The notes under the pieces: generated by a model
What the model saw: only the letters and a program-made list of their open reading frames with translations
What the model was told of the DNA's origin: nothing
The model's database searches: none
Shown here: positions 43,875-51,638 of the stretch, in pieces
Numbering within the stretch: position 1 is the first letter of the stretch
Layout: the number at the start of each line of letters is the position of its first letter
IMG/VR virus record: IMGVR_UViG_3300015360_000023
Location: 124,001 to 188,000 of that record
From: a virus
Strand: one strand, 5' to 3'
Length of the DNA: 64,000 nucleotides
Position numbers and translations under genes: made by a program

Positions 43875-44539
43875 ATATCTAGCAATGATGGATCTAGTCC
43901 ACCCTCTTCATCTCCGGCTGGAGGGGCAAGATTAGGATAATGTACTTCTGTCTTGATGTACGGAAGATGATCTACTTGTTTTTCTTCAAGCAAATTACGA
44001 TAAAGAAGATAAGTATTTCTGCTATCAACCTTAGCATTGTGTGCTTCGCTAATCTTTTTGATACCAACAATGTCGCAAGCCGCATGCAACGCAAAACTTT
44101 GTCGTTTTTCACCCTTGGCAGCCTTGACAAGTAGCCCGGCCTTCTTAGCATATTCCTTAGTTAGACCAATAGAATCTAGCCAAAGATTGGCTGGAAATGC
44201 TTTACCATTCTGAGCCCAAAGAGCATGCAGGAATCTTCTATCAAATGGCGCGTTATGAGCAACGATGCAACGATGAGCTGGAGTGGCCCCGTCTTCGGCA
44301 AAAAACTTCTCACACTCTTCTACAACTTGTTGATTAGAATAACCCTTTTCTAGGTCTGCCATTGTCTTCTTAGTAATAGCAAGGGCATCAAAGTTGGCGC
44401 GTTCAGGATATTCGCATTTAATCTGGCGCCATAGTTGAACACGATCTGTGTAGCGAATGATGCCAATTTCGGTCATCTCATTGTAACCGGCTTTTAATCC
44501 AGTGGTCTCAGTATCAATTACATAATATAGTAGGCTCAT
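43871..44539 (-). CDS. DnaQ-like DEDDh 3'-5' exonuclease (second copy)
   Basis: 222 aa. Asp9 and Glu11 (VIDTETTG), Asp100 (HNAPFDRRF), His167 and Asp172 (AHNAKVDSR) are the five-residue DEDDh set. It resembles RNase T / Pol III epsilon-type proteins and differs clearly from the copy at 10979-11575. C-terminal tail after residue 200 is Pro- and acid-rich (PNLAPPAGDEEGG). Starts one base after the SET-domain gene and is coupled downstream by ATGA. Confidence 0.87.
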   Translation of the reverse strand: MSLLYYVIDTETTGLKAGYNEMTEIGIIRYTDRVQLWRQIKCEYPERANFDALAITKKTMADLEKGYSNQQVVEECEKFFAEDGATPAHRCIVAHNAPFDRRFLHALWAQNGKAFPANLWLDSIGLTKEYAKKAGLLVKAAKGEKRQSFALHAACDIVGIKKISEAHNAKVDSRNTYLLYRNLLEEKQVDHLPYIKTEVHYPNLAPPAGDEEGGLDPSLLDI

Positions 44540-44540
44540 C

Positions 44541-45029
44541 TTAATCCCTTTGAATCAAATTGGGCATAGTAATAAACATTGGAATCATTCCCTTTGCCCG
44601 GTAGTCTTTCTTAATCTGATCGCTTAGGTACTGGTATCCGCTGATAGTACCCCTGCATTTATAACTGCTACATCCACAGCTCATCTTCCATTCTTCCAAT
44701 GTATCGGTAGATGAGGTGGAATAATCGAAAAATAATTCCGTTCCCTCCGTAATCAAATACAAAGAATATAAGATGGCCCTGTTACCCACAATGTGGACAA
44801 AACAGTTTGGATCACAACTATGATTGATGTAGTCGTCAACGGCTCCAGATGGCCCCATAATCCTATTGGCCCCCACTTGTAAGAACAAAGCTGGATCAAT
44901 AGCTGATTTATTTTTAGGGACGATTGTACCAGTAAACTCAATGATGGGAGAGTTTGCAGGTATTTTTACCTTAGTAAAAACTCCTAATCCAGTTTTGGAT
45001 TTCTTAATCTCTAAGTACTCGTTATACAT
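44541..45029 (-). CDS. SET-domain protein (putative lysine methyltransferase) with post-SET cysteines
   Basis: 162 aa. SET motifs in order: GLGVFTKVKIPANSPIIEF (residues 14-32, SAM-binding G-x-G), DYINHSCDPN (66-75), the ELFFDYST strand (98-105), and a post-SET zinc cluster CGCSSYKC (Cys118, Cys120, Cys125) that with Cys72 can bind zinc. The catalytic Tyr is plausible at Tyr103. Such proteins methylate lysines of histones or ribosomal proteins; phage substrate unknown. Coupled to the upstream gene by TAATG overlap. Confidence 0.87.
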   Translation of the reverse strand: MYNEYLEIKKSKTGLGVFTKVKIPANSPIIEFTGTIVPKNKSAIDPALFLQVGANRIMGPSGAVDDYINHSCDPNCFVHIVGNRAILYSLYLITEGTELFFDYSTSSTDTLEEWKMSCGCSSYKCRGTISGYQYLSDQIKKDYRAKGMIPMFITMPNLIQRD

Positions 45030-45343
45030 TAGTTACCCATTAATTTCTTCATAAATCGCATCATAGAACTACTTGCATCATAGACACGAAGAACTAACTC
45101 TTTCCTACCAACAAGTTTATGTTGAACTTGATTGGGCTGCTTGCCTCTAATCAATTCAGCAGCCTGCTGTGGGTCCTCAGCTAAAACCTTGTAAGTAATA
45201 GTGGCGGGAAGCATACACTCTACCTTAACGTCGTAATAATACTTAGGTTTTGGTGGAGGTATCTTCTGAGCTTCTTTCTTGATTGGCTCAGGCTTTGGAG
45301 CTGGCTTATCTTCTAATTCTGGAAAATCATTATCTTTAGTCAT
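45029..45343 (-). CDS. Hypothetical protein, 104 aa
   Basis: N-terminal third is disordered and rich in Pro, Lys and Glu (DKPAPKPEPIKKEAQK). The rest is a small alpha/beta domain (YYYDVKVECMLPATITYKVL, then PQQAAELIRG) resembling a ferredoxin-like or DUF-type fold, ending in a basic helix with Met residues (SSMMRFMKKLMGN). First base of its stop overlaps the SET gene start. Function unknown. Confidence 0.7.
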   Translation of the reverse strand: MTKDNDFPELEDKPAPKPEPIKKEAQKIPPPKPKYYYDVKVECMLPATITYKVLAEDPQQAAELIRGKQPNQVQHKLVGRKELVLRVYDASSSMMRFMKKLMGN

Positions 45344-45361
45344 AATATGATTATATCAAGG

Positions 45362-46189
45362 TTAACCTTGGGTAGAAAGATAATGTGCATATACTTCAGG
45401 GCGACCAGTTAGTTCATAGAACCTCTTCATAAAGAGATTTTTGGCCACTTGCTGGGGCAAAGGATCTACAATGAAAGGAGCAGCTTCAACTGGGTTTCTC
45501 CAGTCAACATGAAGTGGACCCATAAGATCTCTAGCTTCAGTAGAGAGCATAATCTTATCAGCGGTCTTAACCGAGGATGGTTCTTTTTCAGGTAACCCGA
45601 AGCGCTTGCAGATAGCCGCCTGCATAACTGTTTCAAATTCAATGTAAGCATCAAATTTACCAGAGTGCTTTAGTGGTCTTGGAACATCCACTAAATAAGC
45701 CTCAGAAGCATCATGAAGTAATCCCCACAGCCTGTCCTTCTCATCGCATAGGTAGCTTACTAGAACTGAGTGCTGGGCGACTGAATAGAACTTTTTAACA
45801 TGACCACTGAATCGACATTGCATGGATAGTGAGTGAGCTATGTCCTGAATGATAATTGAACCTACAACAGGATTGGTTGGGTTGAATCTAATTCCAGAAT
45901 AGGTTTGAATCCAAGGCTCATTTTCATGGAAAAGTCTCTCACTATTCTCAAATACCATAGAGTTTAATGGGCTTTGTTGGAGAGCAGGGTTGTTCTCAAA
46001 GAACTTTTTAATGGTAGCCTCCTCTTCTAAAGTAATGAAGGGTGCTGCAATATCACGCGGACCAGTCTTGATAACTGACTCACTTCTCTGCTCTGGAAAA
46101 TAAGAGGGGAAATCTTCCCCACCAAAACTCTCAGGATCTAGATCAAATGTTTGCGTTGACTTCTCAATATGTTCTTTTGTTTTAGACAT
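45362..46189 (-). CDS. HD-domain phosphohydrolase (YfbR-like 5'-nucleotidase type)
   Basis: 275 aa. Start set at the ATG giving MSKTKEHIEK, 2 nt after the dUTPase stop with GGAAAG upstream; a longer in-frame extension overlaps dut. HD residues: His140 (SVAQHSVLV), His159-Asp160 (GLLHDASEAY) and Asp211 (KTADKIML), with RFSGH before. YfbR-like enzymes dephosphorylate dNMPs. The first 90 residues are an extra, low-similarity N-terminal part. Adjacent to dUTPase, consistent with thymidylate or pool control. Confidence 0.83.
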   Translation of the reverse strand: MSKTKEHIEKSTQTFDLDPESFGGEDFPSYFPEQRSESVIKTGPRDIAAPFITLEEEATIKKFFENNPALQQSPLNSMVFENSERLFHENEPWIQTYSGIRFNPTNPVVGSIIIQDIAHSLSMQCRFSGHVKKFYSVAQHSVLVSYLCDEKDRLWGLLHDASEAYLVDVPRPLKHSGKFDAYIEFETVMQAAICKRFGLPEKEPSSVKTADKIMLSTEARDLMGPLHVDWRNPVEAAPFIVDPLPQQVAKNLFMKRFYELTGRPEVYAHYLSTQG

Positions 46190-46191
46190 TT

Positions 46192-46755
46192 TTACTTTCC
46201 GGTAGAACCAAATCCACCTGCTCCTCTTATAGAGGCTCGTGCTTTGCACAGCTTATTATATTCTTCATTGGTAATTCCTTCGACTACCATTTCATCACGG
46301 CGTCTTGGAATAATCTGTGCAACGGCATCACCGAACTCAATTTTCAATTCAGTGCATCCGCAGTAATCTCCCCACTTTTCTGGCTCATACCATGAACTAT
46401 TATCATCCCATTCTTCTCTGTAGGAGACAGGTGGTAGATATTGGCAAGCAAATACTAATTCACCTTCATATGTTTCATCTACAGTTCCATAGAGAGCATG
46501 AAGGTTTTTCTTAGCGAAAGTACTAGAGCGTGGTTTAATATCATACCACCATCCATCTGGACAATAACCTCGAATGCCTAATGGCATCTTGATAAGATCA
46601 AAAGGTTTAACTATTAGCGTTTTTCGATCTGACATAGCTGCTCGCACGTCCCAGCCAGAAGCCTTGGGCTCTCCACGAGTTGGGAGGAATCTTTTATCAT
46701 CCTGAAGGTCATCACGAAGGGCAAATTTGAAATTGGGGGTATTATATCCGTCCAT
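46192..46755 (-). CDS. dut: dUTP diphosphatase (dUTPase)
   Basis: 187 aa. All five dUTPase motifs: I ASGWDVRA (32-39), II KPRSSTF (74-80), III GTVDETYEGEL (90-100), IV GDAVAQIIP (142-150) and V RGAGGFGSTGK (177-187). Hydrolyses dUTP to dUMP, keeping uracil out of DNA and feeding ThyX. An extra Trp/Tyr-rich loop (residues about 107-130) lengthens it relative to typical 150-aa enzymes. The start carries one of the few DGY tripeptides outside structural genes. Confidence 0.94.
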   Translation of the reverse strand: MDGYNTPNFKFALRDDLQDDKRFLPTRGEPKASGWDVRAAMSDRKTLIVKPFDLIKMPLGIRGYCPDGWWYDIKPRSSTFAKKNLHALYGTVDETYEGELVFACQYLPPVSYREEWDDNSSWYEPEKWGDYCGCTELKIEFGDAVAQIIPRRRDEMVVEGITNEEYNKLCKARASIRGAGGFGSTGK

Positions 46756-46814
46756 TATGCACTCACTTTAATTATGCTCTTTAAGCAGTCAAGGGTATAA
46801 AATATCATATATTT

Positions 46815-47393
46815 ATGCCGTCATTTCCGCCAGCTATTATTTTCATCAATTCCGATCCAATCACTCATTATCCAGATGGATACATCTATACTGATGGTTA
46901 TTATGTGGATGGGTATCAAGTTAATCCTGATGGCTATATTAACGACCTTACTAGGAATCTATTGGAGCAACAGCTCTGGATAGATGAAACGATGACTTTT
47001 AGAGAGTTTTCTCTTAGAGTTTCTGTTGATCCTAATTATCAAGCCGTAGTTCATTTACAAGGTAAGAGAATTTTAGTTATTTTGACAGATTTTTATGACG
47101 TGACCCATCGAAACTTAGCGGACTTAGTGCTCTTCTATACCCATGGTCTGGTGTACGTAGAAAAAAATAATTATGGCCCGCCCGGATTATCCCTTCCTCT
47201 AGAAAGATTAAATATCTATGTACTATTACGAGACGTTGGTTCAAGATATGTAACGATTCTCCCTCCCACATCGACCAGACCTCCTCGTTCATTGGGTGGA
47301 ATTGTAGTGATTCAAGGCGCGGATTCTAGTGGTGTTCATGACCCTAATCCAGATAATATTTATAATAATCCAGATTTTATAAATAGGAAGTAA
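46815..47393 (+). CDS. DGY-rich putative structural protein, 192 aa
   Basis: Within residues about 20-43 the tripeptide DGY occurs four times (PDGYIYTDGYYVDGYQ, then NPDGYI). DGY is otherwise concentrated in the fibre proteins of this window, so a virion role is inferred. Next come a helical segment (LLEQQLWIDETMTFREFSLR), a beta-rich body (RILVILTDFYDVTHRNLADL) and a Pro-rich C-terminus. No known domain. It is divergent from dut, with a short AT-rich promoter-like gap (GGGTATAAAATATC). Confidence 0.75.
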   Translation: MPSFPPAIIFINSDPITHYPDGYIYTDGYYVDGYQVNPDGYINDLTRNLLEQQLWIDETMTFREFSLRVSVDPNYQAVVHLQGKRILVILTDFYDVTHRNLADLVLFYTHGLVYVEKNNYGPPGLSLPLERLNIYVLLRDVGSRYVTILPPTSTRPPRSLGGIVVIQGADSSGVHDPNPDNIYNNPDFINRK

Positions 47394-47446
47394 TTTACAT
47401 GGCATAATCATGTATAGTTTGTAGTCTTTTCCATAAGGTACCTAAT

Positions 47447-47974
47447 ATGAAGAAAATTGATGAACTAGTAAAAAGAGTAGAATATTTTGAAAGACTTGCC
47501 GTTTATGGCGATCGATCAACCTTTCTAAAGAGATTAGCTCAAGAATTCACTCCACCACGTGCGGACTCTAATGTTCCATGGGAAGGTGGAAGCAGTCAAG
47601 GACCAGCCGCGAATCCAGTTCAAACAGTTAAAGAAACTGTAATTTCAGTTCCAAAACAAATAAGTCCAAGTGTTCAAAGAGCATTAAATGATTTGTTAGT
47701 TCCAACTGGAGATATTTTTGTTCTTAAAGAAGACGGCGAATTAGGTAAAAATACCCAAGATGCTATTAACAAATTCAAGACCAAATTCTCTAGAGAATTA
47801 GCTGGTCAACCTGCAAGTGCTAGAAACATACTAGCAGTTAGAGATAAACTTAAAAACCAAAATAGTGCTGTTGCTAAGCAACCATCTTTCAATGCGCCAA
47901 TAGGCGATACTAAGTCATCTGGAATCGGTGAGCATGCCGGCCAAGAAACCTTTGTTCCAGGACCAAAAGTCTAA
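47447..47974 (+). CDS. Putative virion/peptidoglycan-binding-like protein, 175 aa
   Basis: N-terminus KIDELVKRVEYFERLAVYG resembles the short motif at the M23 C-terminus and at the N-terminus of the 50384 gene. The middle (VQRALNDLLVPTGDIFVL...DGELGKNTQDAINKFKTKF) has the spacing of a peptidoglycan-binding domain (helix, ..DG..G..T..AI..F). The C-terminus is disordered (SFNAPIGDTKSSGIG). Followed by a strong terminator. Confidence 0.7.
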   Translation: MKKIDELVKRVEYFERLAVYGDRSTFLKRLAQEFTPPRADSNVPWEGGSSQGPAANPVQTVKETVISVPKQISPSVQRALNDLLVPTGDIFVLKEDGELGKNTQDAINKFKTKFSRELAGQPASARNILAVRDKLKNQNSAVAKQPSFNAPIGDTKSSGIGEHAGQETFVPGPKV

Positions 47975-48282
47975 TACATTATACCAATTCTAATTAGCGT
48001 GTTGAGTAGTTATGTAAGGACTCCTACCTATGCGATTAAGTCTGGTAGAATACACAAAACAATAACTTATCTTTTTAAGGCGATGAACTAAAATTCATCG
48101 CCTTATATTTTTGCTTTTTACTCAACTTAATCTCGACAAACCAATGGGGGATCTAGTAGGGGGTAATAGTATTATGATCTGGGTTAGGACGTTAGGTCAC
48201 CCTGTAATTTTTATTTAATAAGCCTAAGGGACTGCTACTGTTTTCCCGTTTACCTGTGGTTATACTTAGTTTTGAGGAAAAC
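47975..48282 (+). other. Longest intergenic region, about 308 nt
   Basis: It holds the terminator at 48077 but no ORF of useful length. The first about 85 nt and the stretch 48140-48235 are not obviously coding. The latter has repeated GTTAGG and a GGGT...ACCC pairing. Just before the lipoprotein gene is TATACTTAG and a GAGGAAAAC ribosome site. No tRNA fold could be drawn convincingly. Confidence 0.4.
48077..48118 (+). terminator. Rho-independent terminator
   Basis: AAGGCGATGAA (48077-48087) and TTCATCGCCTT (48094-48104) form a perfect 11-bp stem with a 6-nt loop, followed by ATATTTTTGCTTTTT. It ends transcription of the 46815-47974 genes before the lipoprotein gene. Confidence 0.85.
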
Positions 48283-49161
48283 ATGAAACACATAGGGCCT
48301 ATCCTACTATTGTCTACCATTGTACTTGGGGCTTGCGTTCAGAAGGAAAATAAAAACATTGTCACTGGAGTCGACGCTTCCGCCCGGCCTGTAGCTCCTT
48401 CTAGTGTGCCCATTAGCACAACACCTACATCATCTCCACATCGTAATTGTCCACCAGATATGGTGAAAGTCGAAGGTGATTATTGTCCTAATGAAGAACA
48501 AGTTTGTTTGTACAATACAGATAATGATGGCAATCGATTGGAAGGTCCCGGTGACTTATCCAAAGCTTGTGGTGAATACAAACAGCCAAGCAAGTGTTTG
48601 GTTGAAAAAGTACATATGAATTTCTGCATTGATAAATATGAATGGCCCAATAAAGAAGGTCAACTCCCTCAAGATTGGATGACTTTTTTCGATGCGCAAA
48701 AAGCGGTAGCATCTGTAGGTAAGCGACTCTGTACTCATAAAGAATGGAGTCTAGCGGCCGAAGGGCCGAACATGCACCCACTGCCATATGGCGATGGATT
48801 TCATCGTAAAAGACTTTGCAATTTTGATAATCACAATCCTGGTATAGATGTTTTTCAGTCTAAGAGTCCGAACGATGAAGCTTCTCAGAAGCTTCGTGCA
48901 CTATTAGTTCCTTCTGGTTCTATGGAAGAATGTGTCTCTGATTTTGGAGTACATGATATGTCAGGCAATATTGATGAATGGGTTATCAATGAAAGTAGTA
49001 ATGATTACTGCATCAATAAAACCAGTGGTAATTGTAGAACTGGTTTAATGGGAGGGCACATCTGGCATGTGCGCAACGCTAGCCGTCCCATGACTACGGC
49101 TCATGGTGCAGGATTTGGGTGGTATGAGACTGGAGCTAGGGCCTGTAAGGATGCCGAATGA
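48283..49161 (+). CDS. Lipoprotein with formylglycine-generating-enzyme (FGE/SUMF1-like) domain
   Basis: 292 aa. Start set at ATG 48283 (GAGGAAAAC before it); the upstream in-frame codon adds residues before an otherwise perfect signal peptide. Lipobox LGAC gives lipidated Cys18. FGE-like marks: NFCIDKYEWPN, WMTFFDAQKAVASVGKRLCT, EWSLAAEGP, VHDMSGNIDEWV, GGHIWHVRNASRP and ETGARACKD. True FGE enzymes oxidise a Cys in sulfatases; many homologues are non-enzymatic or C-type-lectin-like. A secreted phage lipoprotein could alter the host envelope, for example in superinfection exclusion (inference). Its TGA overlaps the first array gene. Confidence 0.85.
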   Translation: MKHIGPILLLSTIVLGACVQKENKNIVTGVDASARPVAPSSVPISTTPTSSPHRNCPPDMVKVEGDYCPNEEQVCLYNTDNDGNRLEGPGDLSKACGEYKQPSKCLVEKVHMNFCIDKYEWPNKEGQLPQDWMTFFDAQKAVASVGKRLCTHKEWSLAAEGPNMHPLPYGDGFHRKRLCNFDNHNPGIDVFQSKSPNDEASQKLRALLVPSGSMEECVSDFGVHDMSGNIDEWVINESSNDYCINKTSGNCRTGLMGGHIWHVRNASRPMTTAHGAGFGWYETGARACKDAE

Positions 49162-49835
49162 ATCTTAAAGAGTTTTTGGAGTATAGGAAGATCTGCCCAA
49201 TCTGTAGTGATGTGTTGGTTACTTCTTTCCACTCTCAAAAGAAACAAATCATCAGATATGAAGATGATAGGTTTGTTGTTATCTTTCGACTTGATGCGCT
49301 TAAAAAGAAGCAAATCAATTATAAGGTAGGATACTCATTTGGATTCGAAAATAACTCTTGGCATGTAGAATTCTATTCTCAAGATGATAAGAGGTTTGAA
49401 AATGATTCGCCAAACTTTTTGAGGGATCGCTTCAAAGAACTTGATAAGAATCTAGGACAGTATAAGTTTTATCGTCATTGTACAGGGTGTTGCTGTTACA
49501 ATTATTCATCTCAAGATTTTTATCTTGATTATGATTTGGGTCTTATTGAAGAGTTAATAGTTAACGTAGAGTACATAGGAATGCTTCAGCCAGTTGAATC
49601 TGGATTCAAGGTGTATAAACTTCTGAATGATTATGGTGGTGGTAAAAGTACCATCGTATTCGGGCGTCATCACTCGGAACTGATTGCTCGCTCAGATGCC
49701 GGAGTAGTTAATAAGGGGCCATTTATTACTACTAGTTATGGTAGTAATCTGGATATGATTCAGACGCCCATCATTAAATTTACTTCTAATGAAGAAACAA
49801 TGGAGCGCATTAATAAACTCCTTATTTTCTCTTAA
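49158..49835 (+). CDS. Array protein 1 (zinc-ribbon head, FS tail), 225 aa
   Basis: First member, coupled to the lipoprotein by ATGA overlap. CPIC at Cys13/Cys16 after a short helix (NLKEFLEYRK), and a distal cluster at Cys108, 111, 112 and 113 (HCTGCCC) that could complete a zinc site. It is one of the long subtype of about 190-235 aa. Tail ERINKLLIFS. The stop is TCT TAA, so FS here is not forced by a start/stop overlap. Function unknown. Confidence 0.8.
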   Translation: MNLKEFLEYRKICPICSDVLVTSFHSQKKQIIRYEDDRFVVIFRLDALKKKQINYKVGYSFGFENNSWHVEFYSQDDKRFENDSPNFLRDRFKELDKNLGQYKFYRHCTGCCCYNYSSQDFYLDYDLGLIEELIVNVEYIGMLQPVESGFKVYKLLNDYGGGKSTIVFGRHHSELIARSDAGVVNKGPFITTSYGSNLDMIQTPIIKFTSNEETMERINKLLIFS

Positions 49836-50338
49836 AGGAACGCGCTCAGCTTCTTGACAGCTTGCATCCACCTAATAATATCTACAATGGTATCTATAGG
49901 AACGTCATAAGCTCCGGACCCTTTGAAATAACTTAACCATGGACGGTCAGTAAATCTGTTATCTTTGGATAAGTCAGCACGAACATCCATGTTGCACGGA
50001 TGACCATTAGGAGTTGTAGTTTTTTTTTCATAAACTGAAAAGGATAGGACGCCCTTTTCTAAAGGAGTTGTTCCATAATAACCGTTAATTTTGATAGAAA
50101 AAGAACCGACCTGAATGTTTTGAGTTTTACAGATAGCAGTTTTAATTTGATCTTTACGTAAATTAGTGGCGTCCGTTATTCCATTGAAGATAATATTCTT
50201 CATCTTCTCTTTGGCCGGAGGCTCGGCCCAAATCCAAGAATCATCTGGAGTTTTTTCTTCTGGTTCCTCAGAATAATCGTATTGATGGTCAGTTAGATAT
50301 TGTAGATATTTAAGGTGTTCTTTGCGTGGCGTTGACAT
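49832..50338 (-). CDS. Hypothetical protein, 168 aa, minus strand, with related C-terminal tail
   Basis: Convergent with the first array gene, sharing a TTAA at the stops. N-terminal region is acidic and Pro-rich (EEPEEKTPDDSWIWAEPP). The middle is beta-rich (VGSFSIKINGYYGTTP). No CxxC head. The end, VDIIRWMQAVKKLSAFL, has the hydrophobic helix and aromatic-Leu end seen in some array members (FL), so the tail may be shared. Function unknown. Confidence 0.72.
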   Translation of the reverse strand: MSTPRKEHLKYLQYLTDHQYDYSEEPEEKTPDDSWIWAEPPAKEKMKNIIFNGITDATNLRKDQIKTAICKTQNIQVGSFSIKINGYYGTTPLEKGVLSFSVYEKKTTTPNGHPCNMDVRADLSKDNRFTDRPWLSYFKGSGAYDVPIDTIVDIIRWMQAVKKLSAFL

Positions 50339-50383
50339 AGTAGGTCTAAATATAGCTATTTATTACTAATTTGTCATTATTAT

Positions 50384-51040
50384 ATGGATTCTAATAAACT
50401 ACTTAAGATGGCAGAATATTTTTATGCCTTAGCTGTCGGAGAGAAACTTCCGGCTGACGCTAAAGATCTGAAGACTATTTTAAAGAATCTAGAGACGCTT
50501 GAGAACTATAACTCTCGCAAGAAGTATGCCGAGAAGAACTTAAAGCATTTATCATCTGGTTCATCTAGAATTGTTTATTCTAGCCCAGATGACACTATCA
50601 TTAAGCTGGCCAAGAATGATAAGGGAATTGCTCAGAACAAAGCCGAATGTAACCCAAAGATGAAGTCCAAATACCTTAATAAAATTATTAGTCATGCCAA
50701 GAACTATTCTTGGATGGAGACTCACTTTTTAGACAAGATTACTGTCAAAGAATTTGAAGAAATGACTGGTCTTAATTTTGATGATTTTGGGAGCGCCATT
50801 AGATACGGGTTAAAAAATGTTTCGGGAAATACGGACAAAGAAAAACCAGAGAACTTCGACAAAGTTGAGAAGTCCGGAATATATAAGGAGATGAAAAAAA
50901 TCGGCAATCAGTTCAAACTGATGCCCGGCGACCTAGCCAGAATCTCCTCATGGGGTACCAAAGATGGTAAACCAGTTTTGATTGATGCGGGTCTTACGAA
51001 AGACGTCTTCGCAGAATTCTATGAATCTTCCTCCTCTTAA
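50384..51040 (+). CDS. Protein-kinase-fold-like phage protein, 218 aa
   Basis: Starts KLLKMAEYFYALAVG, the short motif shared with the M23 C-terminus. GSSRIVYSSPDDTIIKLAKN (about 57-76) resembles a kinase Gly-rich loop followed by the Val-Ala-x-Lys strand, and PGDLARISSWGTKDGKPVLI then DAGLT near the end resembles a DFG-type aspartate region. The lobe is short, so activity is uncertain. Large phages often carry such genes. Its 3' end overlaps the next array gene by 20 nt. Not an array member: no CxxC, ends SSSS. Confidence 0.68.
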   Translation: MDSNKLLKMAEYFYALAVGEKLPADAKDLKTILKNLETLENYNSRKKYAEKNLKHLSSGSSRIVYSSPDDTIIKLAKNDKGIAQNKAECNPKMKSKYLNKIISHAKNYSWMETHFLDKITVKEFEEMTGLNFDDFGSAIRYGLKNVSGNTDKEKPENFDKVEKSGIYKEMKKIGNQFKLMPGDLARISSWGTKDGKPVLIDAGLTKDVFAEFYESSSS

Positions 51041-51632
51041 ATTCCATTCTTTCAAAGAAGCTATTAGCTATAAAACTGTTTGCCCTCTGTGTACTAATGC
51101 ATTACACATCAACGATAGGGATTTAGCAACCGACTATCGCCGCTCAGATTGTGGATTGAAGGAAAGACTTTCTTTTCATGTTAATCAAAGAGAGCAGGAC
51201 ACGATCACTATAGATCCAGAGACAGATGAGGTAGAGCTAGTTCTATCTGATAGAATATCTGATGAAGTACTTCAGTCATTACCTCCTGCGACTCAAAAAA
51301 TAATGAACCCGCCCATTTACAATGGGATGTTTTTACATGGGCTAACTATTGATTGTAAGAGTTGTTGTCAATATAGTTTTACCTTACAAATTCATTTCGA
51401 TTTATCTAAACAAAAATTATTTGGAATCTTCTTAAACTCTGAGAATGTTAGCATCGAAGAGGGAGAAATGGTTCATGAGATCAAGAACTCTTATGCTACT
51501 CAAATAACTTACTATTCGTATTTTGATAAAGAGGGGGACTCGAAGAAGCTGTCTCTACCTTTAATTCCTCTGGATCTTTCGGAACCTAAGGAGACTGTGG
51601 CTCGTATTCGTAATTTACTAATTTTCTCTTGA
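51021..51632 (+). CDS. Array protein 2 (zinc-ribbon head, FS tail), 203 aa
   Basis: Start set at ATG 51021 (MNLPPLKFHSFKEAISY) so that the CPLC at Cys21/Cys24 follows a helix as in member 1; an earlier in-frame ATG lies within the kinase-like gene. Distal DCKSCCQYSF supplies more cysteines, as in member 1, indicating a close subgroup. Tail ARIRNLLIFS, stop TCT TGA without overlap to the next gene. Confidence 0.78.
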   Translation: MNLPPLKFHSFKEAISYKTVCPLCTNALHINDRDLATDYRRSDCGLKERLSFHVNQREQDTITIDPETDEVELVLSDRISDEVLQSLPPATQKIMNPPIYNGMFLHGLTIDCKSCCQYSFTLQIHFDLSKQKLFGIFLNSENVSIEEGEMVHEIKNSYATQITYYSYFDKEGDSKKLSLPLIPLDLSEPKETVARIRNLLIFS

Positions 51633-51638
51633 GGCAAG

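Noticed and set aside
47990-48060. Possible tRNA in the long intergenic region
   Set aside because: No cloverleaf with a proper acceptor stem and T arm could be drawn, and no GTTCGA-type T loop is present.
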